From Candidatus Leucobacter sulfamidivorax (lineage in GTDB: Bacteria; Actinomycetota; Actinomycetes; Actinomycetales; Microbacteriaceae): a stretch of DNA of 64,000 nucleotides. Location: the NCBI GenBank assembly GCA_016771945.1, contig QZLF01000002.1, forward strand, positions 124,001 to 188,000. The letters run 5' to 3'. The position numbers were made by a program, and so were the translations under genes. Under the pieces are notes generated by a model. It ran no database searches. It was not told the DNA's origin and saw only the letters and a program-made list of their open reading frames with translations. The first letter of the stretch is position 1. Each line of letters begins with the position of its first letter. Shown piece after piece: positions 51,332-59,460 of the stretch.

Positions 51332-52546
51332 ATGCCCCCAGTGAGCCCCACCGAGAGCACCGAGACCACCGGGAACACCGACCGCCTCCGCATTCTGATC
51401 GGCTGCGACACCTTCGCGCCCGACGTCAACGGCGCGGCGCGCTTCGCCGAGCGCCTCGCCGCCGGCCTCGTGCAGCGCGGCCATCGGGTGTTCATCGTCG
51501 CGCCGGGCATGCGCCAGCGGCGCACCCCTCCCGCGATCGAGGTCATCGAGGGGCAGCCCATGACGGTGTACCGCCTCCCCGCGGTGCGCTGGAAGCCGCA
51601 CGACTGGCTGCGCTTCGTCTGGCCGTGGCGCTCGAAATACTACGCCCGCCGCGTGCTGCAGGCCGTGCAGCCCGACATCGTGCACATCCAGTCGCACATC
51701 GTCATCGGGCGGGGCCTCGCCCGCATCGCGAAGCAGCGCGGCATCCCGGTGGTCGCGACGAACCACGTGATGGCCGAGAACATCATCGACTTCACGACGC
51801 TGCCGCCGTTTATCGACAAGCTCTTCCTGAAGCTCGCCTGGGACGACGCAGAGCGCACCTTCAAGATGGCTCGCGCGGTCACCACGCCGACGCGTCGCGC
51901 CGCCCAGTTCCTCGAGCGCACCGTCGACATCGACGAGGTGATCCCGGTCAGCTGCGGCATCGAGCGCGCGAACTACCGGCCCGACCCCTCGCCGCGCGGC
52001 GAGCACCGCATCCTCTTCGTCGGCCGCCTCACCACCGAGAAGCACGTCGACGTCACGCTCAAGGCCATCGCCCGCATCGTCCCGGAGATCGACGTCCGCT
52101 TCGACGTCGTCGGCGGCGGCGACCAGATGAGGCCCCTCCTGCAGCTCACCGAGAAGCTCGGCCTGCAGGATCGCGTCACCTTCCACGGCCGCATCGACGA
52201 CGGGCCGCTCGTCGAGCTCTACAGCCGCGCGTCGGTCTTCGTGATCTCCTCGATCGCCGAGCTGCAGTCGATCGCGACGATGGAGGCCATGGCCTCGGGG
52301 CTGCCGATCATCGCGGCGGACGCGGTCGCGCTGCCGCATCTCGTGCACCACGGCGAGAACGGCTACCTCTTCGAGCCGGGCAACGACGCGGAGCTCGCGG
52401 CGCGCCTCACCGAGGTGCTCACCGCGCCGCACGAGGAGTGGCTGCGCATGCAGCGCGCCTCCCTCGACGGGGTGGTGGTGCACGACATCACGCGCACCCT
52501 CGACACCTTCGAGGCGCTGTACCGGGGCGAGGCGATCCCGGAGTGA
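51332..52546 (+). CDS. GT4-family glycosyltransferase (diacylglycerol/mannosyl type)
   Basis: Encodes 404 residues from ATG 51332 with GAAGGA upstream. The N-terminal domain begins RILIGCDTFAPDVNGAARFAERLAAGL, typical of GT-B enzymes that take nucleotide-sugars, and the C-terminal domain has RILFVGRLTTEKHVD and the E-x7-E region SIAELQSIATMEAMASGLP. Relatives glycosylate membrane diacylglycerol or phosphatidylinositol. It is followed closely by a second glycosyltransferase, so both may build one glycolipid or surface glycan. The gap 51138-51331 contains nothing clear. Confidence 0.84.
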   Translation: MPPVSPTESTETTGNTDRLRILIGCDTFAPDVNGAARFAERLAAGLVQRGHRVFIVAPGMRQRRTPPAIEVIEGQPMTVYRLPAVRWKPHDWLRFVWPWRSKYYARRVLQAVQPDIVHIQSHIVIGRGLARIAKQRGIPVVATNHVMAENIIDFTTLPPFIDKLFLKLAWDDAERTFKMARAVTTPTRRAAQFLERTVDIDEVIPVSCGIERANYRPDPSPRGEHRILFVGRLTTEKHVDVTLKAIARIVPEIDVRFDVVGGGDQMRPLLQLTEKLGLQDRVTFHGRIDDGPLVELYSRASVFVISSIAELQSIATMEAMASGLPIIAADAVALPHLVHHGENGYLFEPGNDAELAARLTEVLTAPHEEWLRMQRASLDGVVVHDITRTLDTFEALYRGEAIPE

Positions 52547-52556
52547 GGATGCCGCG

Positions 52557-53735
52557 GTGAAGGCTTCGGAGCCTCGACTGCTCTCGCGGCGCGGATCGGC
52601 GCCGTCGAGCGACGGCGAACGCCCGGTCCGCCTGCTCTTCGACGCCCGCTACATCCGCACCGACTTCCACGACGGCATCAGCCGCTTCTCGGCCGAGCTC
52701 GCGCGGGCGGTGCACGAGGCGGCGCCCGCGGCCGGGATGGACGCGGTCTTCCTCATCCACGACGACGAGCAGCGCCGGCTGCTGCCCGAGGGTGCGCGGG
52801 TGCTGCGGATCCACGCCCCCACCTCGCCTCTCGAGCCCTTCACCGCGCTCATCCTGAACCGGCGCCGACCCGATGTCGTGTTCTCGCCGATGCAGACGAT
52901 CGGATCGCTGGGCCGCCGCTTCCGGCTGATCCTGACGCTGCACGACACGATCTACTACCGCCACCGCACCCCGCCGCACGATCTGCCGGCGCCCGTGCGG
53001 CTCGGCTGGCGCATATTCCATCTGAGCTATGCACCCCAGCGGTTCGTGCTGAACGGCGCCGATCTCGTGGCGACCGTGAGCGAGACCAGCAAGCGGCAGT
53101 TCGCCGCCGCGCGGCTCACGAAGCGTCCCGTGCTGGTGCTGGCGAACGCGCCGCAGCGGCTCGAAGAGCTGCTTCCCGCCGAGGCGAGGGGCGGCGGATC
53201 GCGGGCCGACGGCCCGCCGCGCAACATCGTCTACATGGGCTCCTTCATGCCCTACAAGAACGTCGAGACGCTCATGCTCGCGATGGCGGATCTGCCGGAG
53301 CACACGCTGCACCTGCTGAGCCGGATCTCGCCGGAGCGCCGCGGCGAGCTCGAGGCGTTCATGCCGCCCGGGGCATCCATCGTGTTCCACGGGGGAGTGA
53401 GCGACGAGCAGTACGCGGCGCTGCTGGACGATCGTGCCGTGCTCGCGACGCTCAGCCTGGACGAGGGCTACGGGCTGCCGATCGCCGAGGCGCTCGCCTT
53501 CGGGGTGCCCGCGGTCGTGAGCGATCTCGAGATCTTCCGCGAGGTCGCGGGCGAGGGCGCGCTGTTCGTGCCGGCGCAGGATCCCGCGGCGTTCGCCGCG
53601 GCGGTGCGCTCGCTCGACGATGCCGCGGTGCGCGAGCGGGTCGTCGCCGCGGGTCGTGCGCACATGGAGCGCTACTCGTGGGAGCGCTCGGCGCGGCTGC
53701 TGCTCGACGCGGTGCGCGGGCTCAGCGAGCGGTAG
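52557..53735 (+). CDS. GT4-family glycosyltransferase
   Basis: Encodes 392 residues from a GTG at 52557, 10 bp after the previous stop. The first 20 residues are poorly conserved, then VRLLFDARYIRTDFHDGISRFSAELARAV starts the GT-B fold. The donor-binding domain has NIVYMGSFMPYKNVETL and LSLDEGYGLPIAEALAFGVPAVVSDLEIFREVAG. It probably acts after the upstream enzyme in the same glycan or glycolipid pathway. Acceptor and sugar are unknown. Confidence 0.84.
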   Translation: MKASEPRLLSRRGSAPSSDGERPVRLLFDARYIRTDFHDGISRFSAELARAVHEAAPAAGMDAVFLIHDDEQRRLLPEGARVLRIHAPTSPLEPFTALILNRRRPDVVFSPMQTIGSLGRRFRLILTLHDTIYYRHRTPPHDLPAPVRLGWRIFHLSYAPQRFVLNGADLVATVSETSKRQFAAARLTKRPVLVLANAPQRLEELLPAEARGGGSRADGPPRNIVYMGSFMPYKNVETLMLAMADLPEHTLHLLSRISPERRGELEAFMPPGASIVFHGGVSDEQYAALLDDRAVLATLSLDEGYGLPIAEALAFGVPAVVSDLEIFREVAGEGALFVPAQDPAAFAAAVRSLDDAAVRERVVAAGRAHMERYSWERSARLLLDAVRGLSER

Positions 53736-53759
53736 GTCGGCCGCTCTCCTCGGGCCGAC
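53736..53759. terminator. Hairpin between convergent glycosyltransferase and CHAP genes
   Basis: GTCGGCC (53736-53742) pairs with GGCCGAC (53753-53759), beginning directly after the glycosyltransferase stop. No T-run. Confidence 0.5.
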
Positions 53760-53796
53760 TGCTGTGCGGCTGCCTTCGCCAGGTTGCGGGTCGCGC

Positions 53797-54426
53797 CTAG
53801 AAGCGCCAGACGACGGCCTGGAAGCCGGCCGGAGGCGCGGGCGTCCAGTGCTCGTTCTTGCTGACGAGGCCGGATCCGCCGGGGTTGTTCGACTCGATGA
53901 TGGTGAAGGTGCCGTCGCCGTTCACCCCGGTGATGAGCAGGGTGTGCACCCCGACGATCCACGAGGTGGGGTAGAGCAGGTGCTCGTACTGCACGATGTC
54001 GCCGGGCTGCGCGTCGGCGATCGAGAGGCGCAGCGCGCCGTTGTAGTTGCTGATGGGATCGCCGCCGCCGGTCCACTTGCCGCCGCCCGCGAGGATCCAG
54101 CGCTGGGCCGACATGATGCACTCGCCGGGCTGGCTCCAGCCAGTCGCGCGGCTTGTGCCGATCTCGGACTCGGCCAGGGCGATCGCCGCGGCCACGTCGT
54201 AGGTCGCAGGGGCGCTACCGAGCTCGCCCTCCTGGTTGAGCGTGGTGAGGGTGAGGTCGTCGAGGGCGTCGGTGGTGACGAGGGACTGTGCGGTGGGCAC
54301 CGCGGTGGCGACGGCTGCGGCGGCGTAGCCGGCGGGGGCCTCTTCTGCGGCTGCGGGTGCGGCGCCGAGGGCGAAGGTCACTGCGGGGATGAGTGTGACG
54401 ATCACTGCCTTGACTGCACCCCGCAT
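53797..54426 (-). CDS. Secreted CHAP-like cysteine hydrolase
   Basis: Encodes 209 residues from the ATG at 54426; an upstream ATG at 54495 would put 23 polar residues before the leader. A signal peptide ends near AAPAAAEE (about residue 27). The C-terminal half has the Cys-His-acid arrangement of CHAP/NlpC-like folds: Cys103 (PGECIMSAQRW), His161 (VGVHTLLITGV) and Glu178 (TIIESNN). Such enzymes cut peptidoglycan cross-peptides, although some are inactive or have other substrates. No cell-wall-binding domain is present. Confidence 0.7.
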   Translation of the reverse strand: MRGAVKAVIVTLIPAVTFALGAAPAAAEEAPAGYAAAAVATAVPTAQSLVTTDALDDLTLTTLNQEGELGSAPATYDVAAAIALAESEIGTSRATGWSQPGECIMSAQRWILAGGGKWTGGGDPISNYNGALRLSIADAQPGDIVQYEHLLYPTSWIVGVHTLLITGVNGDGTFTIIESNNPGGSGLVSKNEHWTPAPPAGFQAVVWRF

Positions 54427-54604
54427 GCTGCTCCGCTCGTTCCGATTGACCTTGGACTCTGTCGATGATGCGGCCCGCGCTTCGCTGCGATGCACGCGAC
54501 CGTCCGAATGCGCCCCGAAAAGGCACGAGGACCAGTATGCGTTACATTTCCGTTATAAATCAAGTCGCGGCTGGGAGACGGCTGAGCACGGCCGGTGCCG
54601 CGGC

Positions 54605-54648
54605 GGAGTTCGGGCGGAGTTCGGGCGAAGCTCGGGCGAAGCTCGGCG
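54605..54648. repeat. Four 11-bp tandem repeats
   Basis: Units of GGAGTTCGGGC (54605, 54616) and GAAGCTCGGGC/CG (54627, 54638) lie in the 295-bp gap between the secreted-protein gene and tRNA-Ser. No gene or clear promoter is visible in this gap besides the repeats. Confidence 0.75.
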
Positions 54649-54721
54649 GGGCGCCGGGAGCGCGCTTGCGGGCGCGCGGCTTCGGCTAGGATAGTGGGGT
54701 CGGCCGCTCGCGGCCGGCGCT

Positions 54722-54809
54722 GGAGGATTCGCCTAGCGGCCTATGGCGCACGCCTGGAACGCGTGTTGGGTTCACGCCCTCGGGGGTTCAAATCCCCCAT
54801 CCTCCGCCA
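54722..54809 (+). tRNA. tRNA-Ser (anticodon GGA)
   Basis: The acceptor stem GGAGGAT pairs with ATCCTCC, followed by G and an encoded CCA. The anticodon stem CACGC/GCGTG encloses the loop CTGGAAC with anticodon GGA. A long variable arm (class II) precedes the T arm GGGGG-TTCAAAT-CCCCC. All features fit serine tRNA reading UCC/UCU. A terminator follows 10 bp later, and an integrase gene lies next to its 3' end. Confidence 0.95.
54781..54809 (+). other. Candidate attachment-site core (attL) in tRNA-Ser 3' end
   Basis: Tyrosine integrases of this kind usually recombine at the 3' end of a tRNA gene, keeping it intact. The T arm and acceptor end of tRNA-Ser next to the integrase gene are the obvious candidate. 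The matching direct repeat (attR) should lie beyond the window end, so the exact core cannot be shown. Confidence 0.4.
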
Positions 54810-54818
54810 GTAGAAAAT

Positions 54819-54862
54819 AGCCCCTGACCAGGTATTTTGTTGCCTAGGTCAGGGGCTTTTTC
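54819..54862 (+). terminator. Rho-independent terminator after tRNA-Ser
   Basis: AGCCCCTGACC (54819-54829) pairs with GGTCAGGGGCT (54847-54857) and is followed by TTTTTCTC. This is the clearest intrinsic terminator in the window. It also lies downstream of the integrase stop on the other strand (54886). Confidence 0.92.
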
Positions 54863-54885
54863 TCGTTCATGTGCCGAAATATGTG

Positions 54886-56103
54886 CTAGCTCTCGGCGAC
54901 GTGCTTCGCGAGCAGGTCGATCGCGCTGCGTTGCATCGTCGGCGCGACGTGCGAGTAGATGTCCATCGTCGTGCTGATCTTCGTGTGCCCGAGGCGCTCC
55001 TGCACGACTTTCGGGTGCACGCCCAGCTCGAGCAGGATCGTCGCGTGCGTGTGACGCAGACCCTTCAGGGTGATGCGGGGCAGGTCAAGCTTCTCCTGCG
55101 CCTTTGCGACGCGATACGTCCAGCGTCGGCCGACTTCGTTGGGGGAGCGGATCTGACCCTGGTCGTTGCCGAACACGTACGCCTCGGGGCGAGCGAGGTC
55201 GAGCGAGATCGAACCTCGCTTCGCCTTGTACGCCTTGAGTGCGTCAACGGTGTCTTGATCGAGGTCGATACTGCGGCTCGAGCCGGTCTTCGTCTTCTTC
55301 GTCGCGTTGCGCTTAGTGACGTTCGCGGCGCGGCGCAGGCTGAGCATGTTCGTCTTGAAGTTGAGGTCGCCCCAGGTGAGGGCGAGGGCTTCGCTGCGAC
55401 GTAGGCCAGTGAACGCGACGGTATTCCAGAGCGTGAACAACTCATCTTCGAAGGTGTCCCTGTTCCAGGCGAGAAAGGCGTGCAGCTGCGCCCCGGTCCA
55501 CACCTGAATCTCGGGCTTCTCCTCGCGGATCTGCTTACCCGTGGGCGCCTTCACGGTCTTCTTGCGCTTGGTCGGGTTCGTGGTGATGTAGCTGTCTTCG
55601 ATCGCGGCGTCGAGGATCGCGCCGAGCACGATGTGCACCTTGTTCACACTGTTCGCCGACAGCGGCTCGCCCTTGTGCTTCCCATCGCGGCGCCCGTGGT
55701 CTTCGAGCTCGCGATAGTGGCGGGCGATCCGGGTCGGGGTGAGCTTGTCGAGGCGCACGTCGCCAAGCTCGGGTTTGATGTGGTTGTGGATGATCTTTTC
55801 GTAGCCCTGGATGGTGGAGTCGGCGAGCTTCAGGCTCTTCACCCAGTCGTCAGCGTAGGCCCCGAGGGTGGGCGTCTTGCCGGCGAACTTCTCGTTGCTG
55901 CGCTTCTTCTTCAGCGCGTCCTGAAGTGCGTCGTCGGCGGCGTCGACGGTGAGGAATCCGCCGCGGGTGAGGCGGCGTTCGCCGAGATCGGGATGCTCGG
56001 GGTCGATCGGGACGTAGATCTGGAACTTCCACCGTTCGCCGGCCTTCGTCTTGTAGAGCAGCAGGGAACCCTTCCCACGGCGACGAGTGCGCTTCTCAGC
56101 CAT
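54886..56103 (-). CDS. int: Tyrosine-type site-specific integrase
   Basis: Encodes 405 residues. Residues 1-70 are an arm-binding AP2-like domain (GERWKFQIYVPIDPEHPD), residues about 80-175 the SAM-like core-binding domain (AYADDWVKSLKLADSTIQGYEKIIHNHI), and the rest the catalytic domain. Catalytic residues are Arg235 (TGLRRSEAL), Arg350 (LKGLRHTHAT), His373 (LGHTKISTT) and the nucleophile Tyr383 (DIYSHV); the usual first His of HxxR is Lys347. It should catalyse integration and excision at the adjacent tRNA-Ser. Its start overlaps the repressor gene by 8 bp. Confidence 0.93.
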   Translation of the reverse strand: MAEKRTRRRGKGSLLLYKTKAGERWKFQIYVPIDPEHPDLGERRLTRGGFLTVDAADDALQDALKKKRSNEKFAGKTPTLGAYADDWVKSLKLADSTIQGYEKIIHNHIKPELGDVRLDKLTPTRIARHYRELEDHGRRDGKHKGEPLSANSVNKVHIVLGAILDAAIEDSYITTNPTKRKKTVKAPTGKQIREEKPEIQVWTGAQLHAFLAWNRDTFEDELFTLWNTVAFTGLRRSEALALTWGDLNFKTNMLSLRRAANVTKRNATKKTKTGSSRSIDLDQDTVDALKAYKAKRGSISLDLARPEAYVFGNDQGQIRSPNEVGRRWTYRVAKAQEKLDLPRITLKGLRHTHATILLELGVHPKVVQERLGHTKISTTMDIYSHVAPTMQRSAIDLLAKHVAES

Positions 56104-56755
56104 CAGAGTTGTTCCCTAGCGTCACGAAAGGAGGAGGAACCTGGTTAGGTTCAAGGTCTATCCCGCGAATGTCAGGCATGATGCCACCAATCGTCGGGAG
56201 TGGCTCGTCCTCGCCATAGGTTGTCTGTAGTTCTTTGAGTCGGTTCCAGGCAAGGGTCAGTAGCTCGGTTGCTTTGCCGACCTCCTCGTGAGCACGTTCA
56301 CGCTCCCATTGCTGTGTGTCGCTTTGTGCGAGAGCGCCGCGGGCTCGCTCCAGGCGCATACCGGCATCGTAGTAGGTGAGTGCCCAGTGCTTCATGAGGG
56401 AGGGGCGAGATAGGTCTGCGTTCTGTTTTGCCCAAGCTATTGCGTCTTCCGCGCTGGCGTACTTGGGCAACCCGGTTGCGGCCGGTCGTGAGCCGTCGGA
56501 CCGGAAAAGCAAATCGATGGGCGAGACGTTGAGTGCGACAGATAGCGCGATCAGATCGTCAACATCGACGCGCCTGGCGCGTGCCTCAATTCTCCGAATA
56601 CCCAGTGCCGGGATTCTGTGGTGGGAATCTTCTAGACGCTTTTCAAGCGCAGCGTAGGTGAGGTTAAGGCGATTGCGTTCTTGGGCGACATTCTCGGCTA
56701 CGCGCAGGCCGGTCGGCCCGAGGTCGAGTTCTTTCATTCCTTTTTTCTCAGTCAC
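56096..56755 (-). CDS. Helix-turn-helix repressor-like protein of the element
   Basis: Encodes 219 residues. The N-terminal 75 residues (LRVAENVAQERNRLNLTYAALEKRLEDSHHRIPALGIRRIEARARRVDVDDLIALSVALNVSPIDLLF) form an XRE-type DNA-binding domain. The C-terminal part is helical, probably for oligomerisation (MRLERARGALAQSDTQQWERERAHEEVGKATELL). It is transcribed with the integrase and divergent from the excisionase-like gene across a region full of TGAAC half-sites, so it is the likely repressor keeping the element silent. Confidence 0.75.
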   Translation of the reverse strand: MTEKKGMKELDLGPTGLRVAENVAQERNRLNLTYAALEKRLEDSHHRIPALGIRRIEARARRVDVDDLIALSVALNVSPIDLLFRSDGSRPAATGLPKYASAEDAIAWAKQNADLSRPSLMKHWALTYYDAGMRLERARGALAQSDTQQWERERAHEEVGKATELLTLAWNRLKELQTTYGEDEPLPTIGGIMPDIRGIDLEPNQVPPPFVTLGNNSDG

Positions 56756-56771
56756 TTTCGAAGCGTATCAG

Positions 56772-56861
56772 ATTGAACGCTTTGAGGTTCAGTTTGACAC
56801 GTAGCCGGGGATGCTGTTAGCTGAACTCAGAAGCGTTCAATATGAACCCTTCCGGGTTCAG
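56772..56861. promoter_or_regulatory. Operator-promoter region of the element with six TGAAC half-sites
   Basis: ATTGAACGCTT (56772-56782) and its exact complement (56831-56841) form a distant inverted repeat. TGAACCC-TTCC-GGGTTCA at 56843-56860 is a tight palindrome. Further half-sites lie near 56787 and 56822. TTGACA at 56794-56799 is a good -35 for the rightward genes, with GTTAGC/TTAGCT 16-17 bp later. The pattern resembles a phage OR/OL switch. Confidence 0.7.
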
Positions 56862-56872
56862 AAAGGAATCGA

Positions 56873-57085
56873 ATGTCCACCATCAGCCGAGAGCACCTGA
56901 CTCTCGAATCGTTGCGTACCTCCACCGCGCCGACGATCACCATGAAGACCGCAGCAGCGGTTCTCGAGGTCGATCCGCGCACAGTCAGCGCTGGCATCAA
57001 GGAGGGAACGATCCCATCGGTTCGCCTCGGGCGCCGGGTCGTTATCCCTCGCGAAAAGTTCCTGACACTCTTCGAGGTGGCTTGA
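56873..57085 (+). CDS. xis: Excisionase-like small DNA-binding protein
   Basis: Encodes 70 residues with AGAAAGGAATCG upstream. Residues 24-65 (MKTAAAVLEVDPRTVSAGIKEGTIPSVRLGRRVVIPREKFLTLF) form the MerR-like winged helix of excisionase/helix-turn-helix-17 proteins. It is the first rightward gene, opposite the repressor and integrase, the normal place for a recombination directionality factor. A general regulator is the alternative. Confidence 0.75.
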   Translation: MSTISREHLTLESLRTSTAPTITMKTAAAVLEVDPRTVSAGIKEGTIPSVRLGRRVVIPREKFLTLFEVA

Positions 57086-57426
57086 TGAGCCCGCCCGACC
57101 AGGCCGCTTCTACTCGCGCAGATTACTCGCGAAATCCGGATCTCAACCGGAACCTGCTTACCTACAGCGACCCCACCGGTGAGCAGGCGATCAGGAACCT
57201 CCTCAACGGAGGCGGGCCGTACACGATCACCGCGGAGAACGGGTTCCGCCTCTTCGCGAACAGGCACTCGCTCGAGTACATGCTCCTCGGCATGAAAGCC
57301 AGGGTCAGCCGGGGCGGAAAGCTCTGGGTCGACCCGATCCCACCCGAAGAAAAGAACACCCCCACCGCAGTTCCAAACGCCAATCCGGGCTGCAGCAGGG
57401 GTTCCACCGAAAACACCATCATCTAG
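57085..57426 (+). CDS. Hypothetical protein of the element
   Basis: Encodes 113 residues; the ATG overlaps the excisionase stop (TGATG). No family is recognised. The middle NLLNGGGPYTITAENGFRLFANRHSLEYMLLGMKARVSRGGKLWVDPIP is the compact part and contains alternating hydrophobic strands; both ends are polar and probably disordered. It belongs to the early rightward operon. Confidence 0.6.
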   Translation: MSPPDQAASTRADYSRNPDLNRNLLTYSDPTGEQAIRNLLNGGGPYTITAENGFRLFANRHSLEYMLLGMKARVSRGGKLWVDPIPPEEKNTPTAVPNANPGCSRGSTENTII

Positions 57427-57437
57427 GAGGCATTCCA

Positions 57438-57764
57438 ATGTCTGTATCAACCATAACCGACGTGATCGCGCCGGCCAACCCGTTCGATGCCCGGTTCCTG
57501 ATAGATGCCGAGTTCGGGCCGATCACGGTCGAGTCCGAACGCGAGTACATCGCCCGGCACGACAGCGACGAGAGTGCGGTCCTCAAGGATCTCGATCTCG
57601 TGCGAATCGACAACGGCGGCGGCGTGGTCCACGTCGACGCGGCTGAGGCTCTGCAGCTCGCCGCCGCGATCCAGGCCGTCGCGGTCGACATGCTCAAGCA
57701 GCAGCCTCGCTATGTGCGCCGCCGCACCGAGGCTGGCGCCCCGAGCTTCGAGGACGTGATCTGA
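57438..57764 (+). CDS. Hypothetical protein of the element
   Basis: Encodes 108 residues with TAGGAGG upstream of the ATG. No family is recognised. It has a strand-rich first half (NPFDARFLIDAEFGPITVESEREYI) and a helix (AAEALQLAAAIQAVAVDMLKQQ). A start beside the previous stop and 0 bp before the next gene support co-translation. Confidence 0.6.
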   Translation: MSVSTITDVIAPANPFDARFLIDAEFGPITVESEREYIARHDSDESAVLKDLDLVRIDNGGGVVHVDAAEALQLAAAIQAVAVDMLKQQPRYVRRRTEAGAPSFEDVI

Positions 57765-58472
57765 ATGAGCACAAAGATCAAGACCACGAAATTCGGTAGC
57801 ACGTTCAAGCCCTCGTTGGAGGCCGACGATGCGTCTCGCGTGTGGGCAGCCTCCGTGTTCGGAGACGTGCCAGTGAAGCTGAAGCTCTGCGAGCGCGACT
57901 GCAACTACAAGTACAAGGCGAAGACTCGTCGCGACGAGCTCGGACAAGTCTTCCGGCGCGCATTCCACATCACGGCGGCGCCCGGCGAGTCGATCACCAT
58001 CCACCTCTACCGGCGTGCGACCGAGGCTGACCTCGACCGGGCGCGCCGTATCGTCAGCGACTCGAGAGCAGGGCTCCTCGCGAATATCTGGAAGAAGACG
58101 GACTCCTCGCTCGGGTTCAAGATGATCGCCTGGCTCGGACACGATCCCGTGAAGTACTCGCCCGAGGTGCGGCCATGTGACGACCCCCATTGCGTCGAAG
58201 ACTGGCATGCCTGGGAGACCCGGGGCGACGAGTACCCCGAGCAAGCCTGCGTGAACGACAAGATCTTCACTGACTGGTACCGGATCTACCTCCAGAAGCA
58301 CCACGGCGAACCATGGGAGATCCACTCGTTCAGGATCGACGACGAGGAGGACTTCGAAGGATCGGCAGGGCTCGAGATTCTCCGCCGCTGGGCGAACGAC
58401 TACGCCTACCTACAAGGCGAGGCGGACCGATTGAACTCTGCAGCCGAGGCGAACACGGAGGTGCCCGCATGA
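57765..58472 (+). CDS. Hypothetical protein of the element
   Basis: Encodes 235 residues, starting directly after the previous stop. No known domain is recognised. A cluster of Cys (CERDCNYKYK near 42-51; CDDPHCVEDWH near 139-149) and many aromatic and acidic residues hint at metal binding or nucleic-acid contact, but no classical zinc-finger spacing is clear. The stop overlaps the next start (ATGA). Confidence 0.6.
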   Translation: MSTKIKTTKFGSTFKPSLEADDASRVWAASVFGDVPVKLKLCERDCNYKYKAKTRRDELGQVFRRAFHITAAPGESITIHLYRRATEADLDRARRIVSDSRAGLLANIWKKTDSSLGFKMIAWLGHDPVKYSPEVRPCDDPHCVEDWHAWETRGDEYPEQACVNDKIFTDWYRIYLQKHHGEPWEIHSFRIDDEEDFEGSAGLEILRRWANDYAYLQGEADRLNSAAEANTEVPA

Positions 58473-58678
58473 GCAAGCTCGTCGCACATCTGAACGCTGT
58501 GATCGGGAGTGCCGGGATGAGCAAAGCGGAACTGTCCCGCCGCACCGGCATCGCCTACAAGACGCTCTGCCGGAAGCTCGCCGGGCGTGGTGAATTCACT
58601 GTCACCGACTATCTGAAGATCGCCCGCGCGCTCGGGGTGAACGTGTCGACGCTGATACCGAAGGAGCTGCCCGCATGA
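58469..58678 (+). CDS. Cro-like helix-turn-helix protein
   Basis: Encodes 69 residues, coupled by ATGA to both neighbours. MSKAELSRRTGIAYKTLCRKLAGRGEFTVTDYLKIARALGVNVSTL is a complete small XRE domain with little else. It could be the Cro-like or anti-repressor partner of the repressor at 56096, or a local regulator. Confidence 0.75.
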   Translation: MSKLVAHLNAVIGSAGMSKAELSRRTGIAYKTLCRKLAGRGEFTVTDYLKIARALGVNVSTLIPKELPA

Positions 58679-59460
58679 CCGCGCTCGGCCTGCAGTTCAT
58701 GCCCGTTCAGACACCCGAGGCCATCGCCACGCTCCGAGAGGACATCCGGGAGCATGGTGTGCAGGTGCCGGTCGTCATCGATCAGCACGGCCGCATCCTC
58801 GACGGGAACAACCGTGCCGCGATCGCGGTCGAGCTCGGCATCGACTACCCGACCGAGACCGTGCATGTCGCGGATGATGACGAGGCCGAGGATCGGGCGA
58901 TCGCTCTGAACCTGAAGCGGCGCACGATCAGCCAGGCCCAGATGAGGAAACTCATCCAGGACCAGATCGACCGGCACCCGGACATGTCAGATCGGGCGAT
59001 CGCGAAGCGCCTCGGCTGCACGCATCCGACCGTCGCCACGGTCAGGCGGGGTGGAAAGATTTACCACCCAGACCAGATGACGAGGGAAGAAGCCGAAAAG
59101 GTCACCCAGGAACTGCAGGCTGCGGTTGCCGAGTGGGAAGAGCACATGGCCGCCATCGTCTACTTCCTCGCGTCGAACGCCGTCGACTTGATGCGCATCA
59201 TGCGGGCGTTGCAGCACGGCGAACTCACCCTCAGTCAGGGGTTTGGCAGAGGTGATGAGGATCGGGATTTCTGGGCGATGGCCGCTCGCATCACGTTCGG
59301 AAGACTCCGAACGATGGTCCTCGACGAGGGCTTCCAAGCCGAGATGCAGGAGCAGGCGGAAGGGCCGTGTTTCTTGCCGCTCCCGGAAGATAATGTCGCG
59401 GATCTGCTCGGGGTGCTGAGCGACCCGTCTGGGGGCCGGCATGGCCCGCCGGCAGGTTAG
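58675..59460 (+). CDS. ParB-like protein with N-terminal ParB/sulfiredoxin domain
   Basis: Encodes 261 residues. LQFMPVQTPEAIATLREDIREHGVQVPVVIDQHGRILDGNNRAAIAVELGI is the ParB N-terminal nuclease/CTPase-like domain (with the GNNRxxA motif in place of GERRxxA). Residues about 80-120 form a KorB-like helix-turn-helix (MSDRAIAKRLGCTHPTVATVRRGG). The C-terminal 130 residues are helical and unclassified. In phages and elements such proteins regulate or mark DNA more often than they segregate it; no ParA is visible. Confidence 0.75.
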   Translation: MTALGLQFMPVQTPEAIATLREDIREHGVQVPVVIDQHGRILDGNNRAAIAVELGIDYPTETVHVADDDEAEDRAIALNLKRRTISQAQMRKLIQDQIDRHPDMSDRAIAKRLGCTHPTVATVRRGGKIYHPDQMTREEAEKVTQELQAAVAEWEEHMAAIVYFLASNAVDLMRIMRALQHGELTLSQGFGRGDEDRDFWAMAARITFGRLRTMVLDEGFQAEMQEQAEGPCFLPLPEDNVADLLGVLSDPSGGRHGPPAG

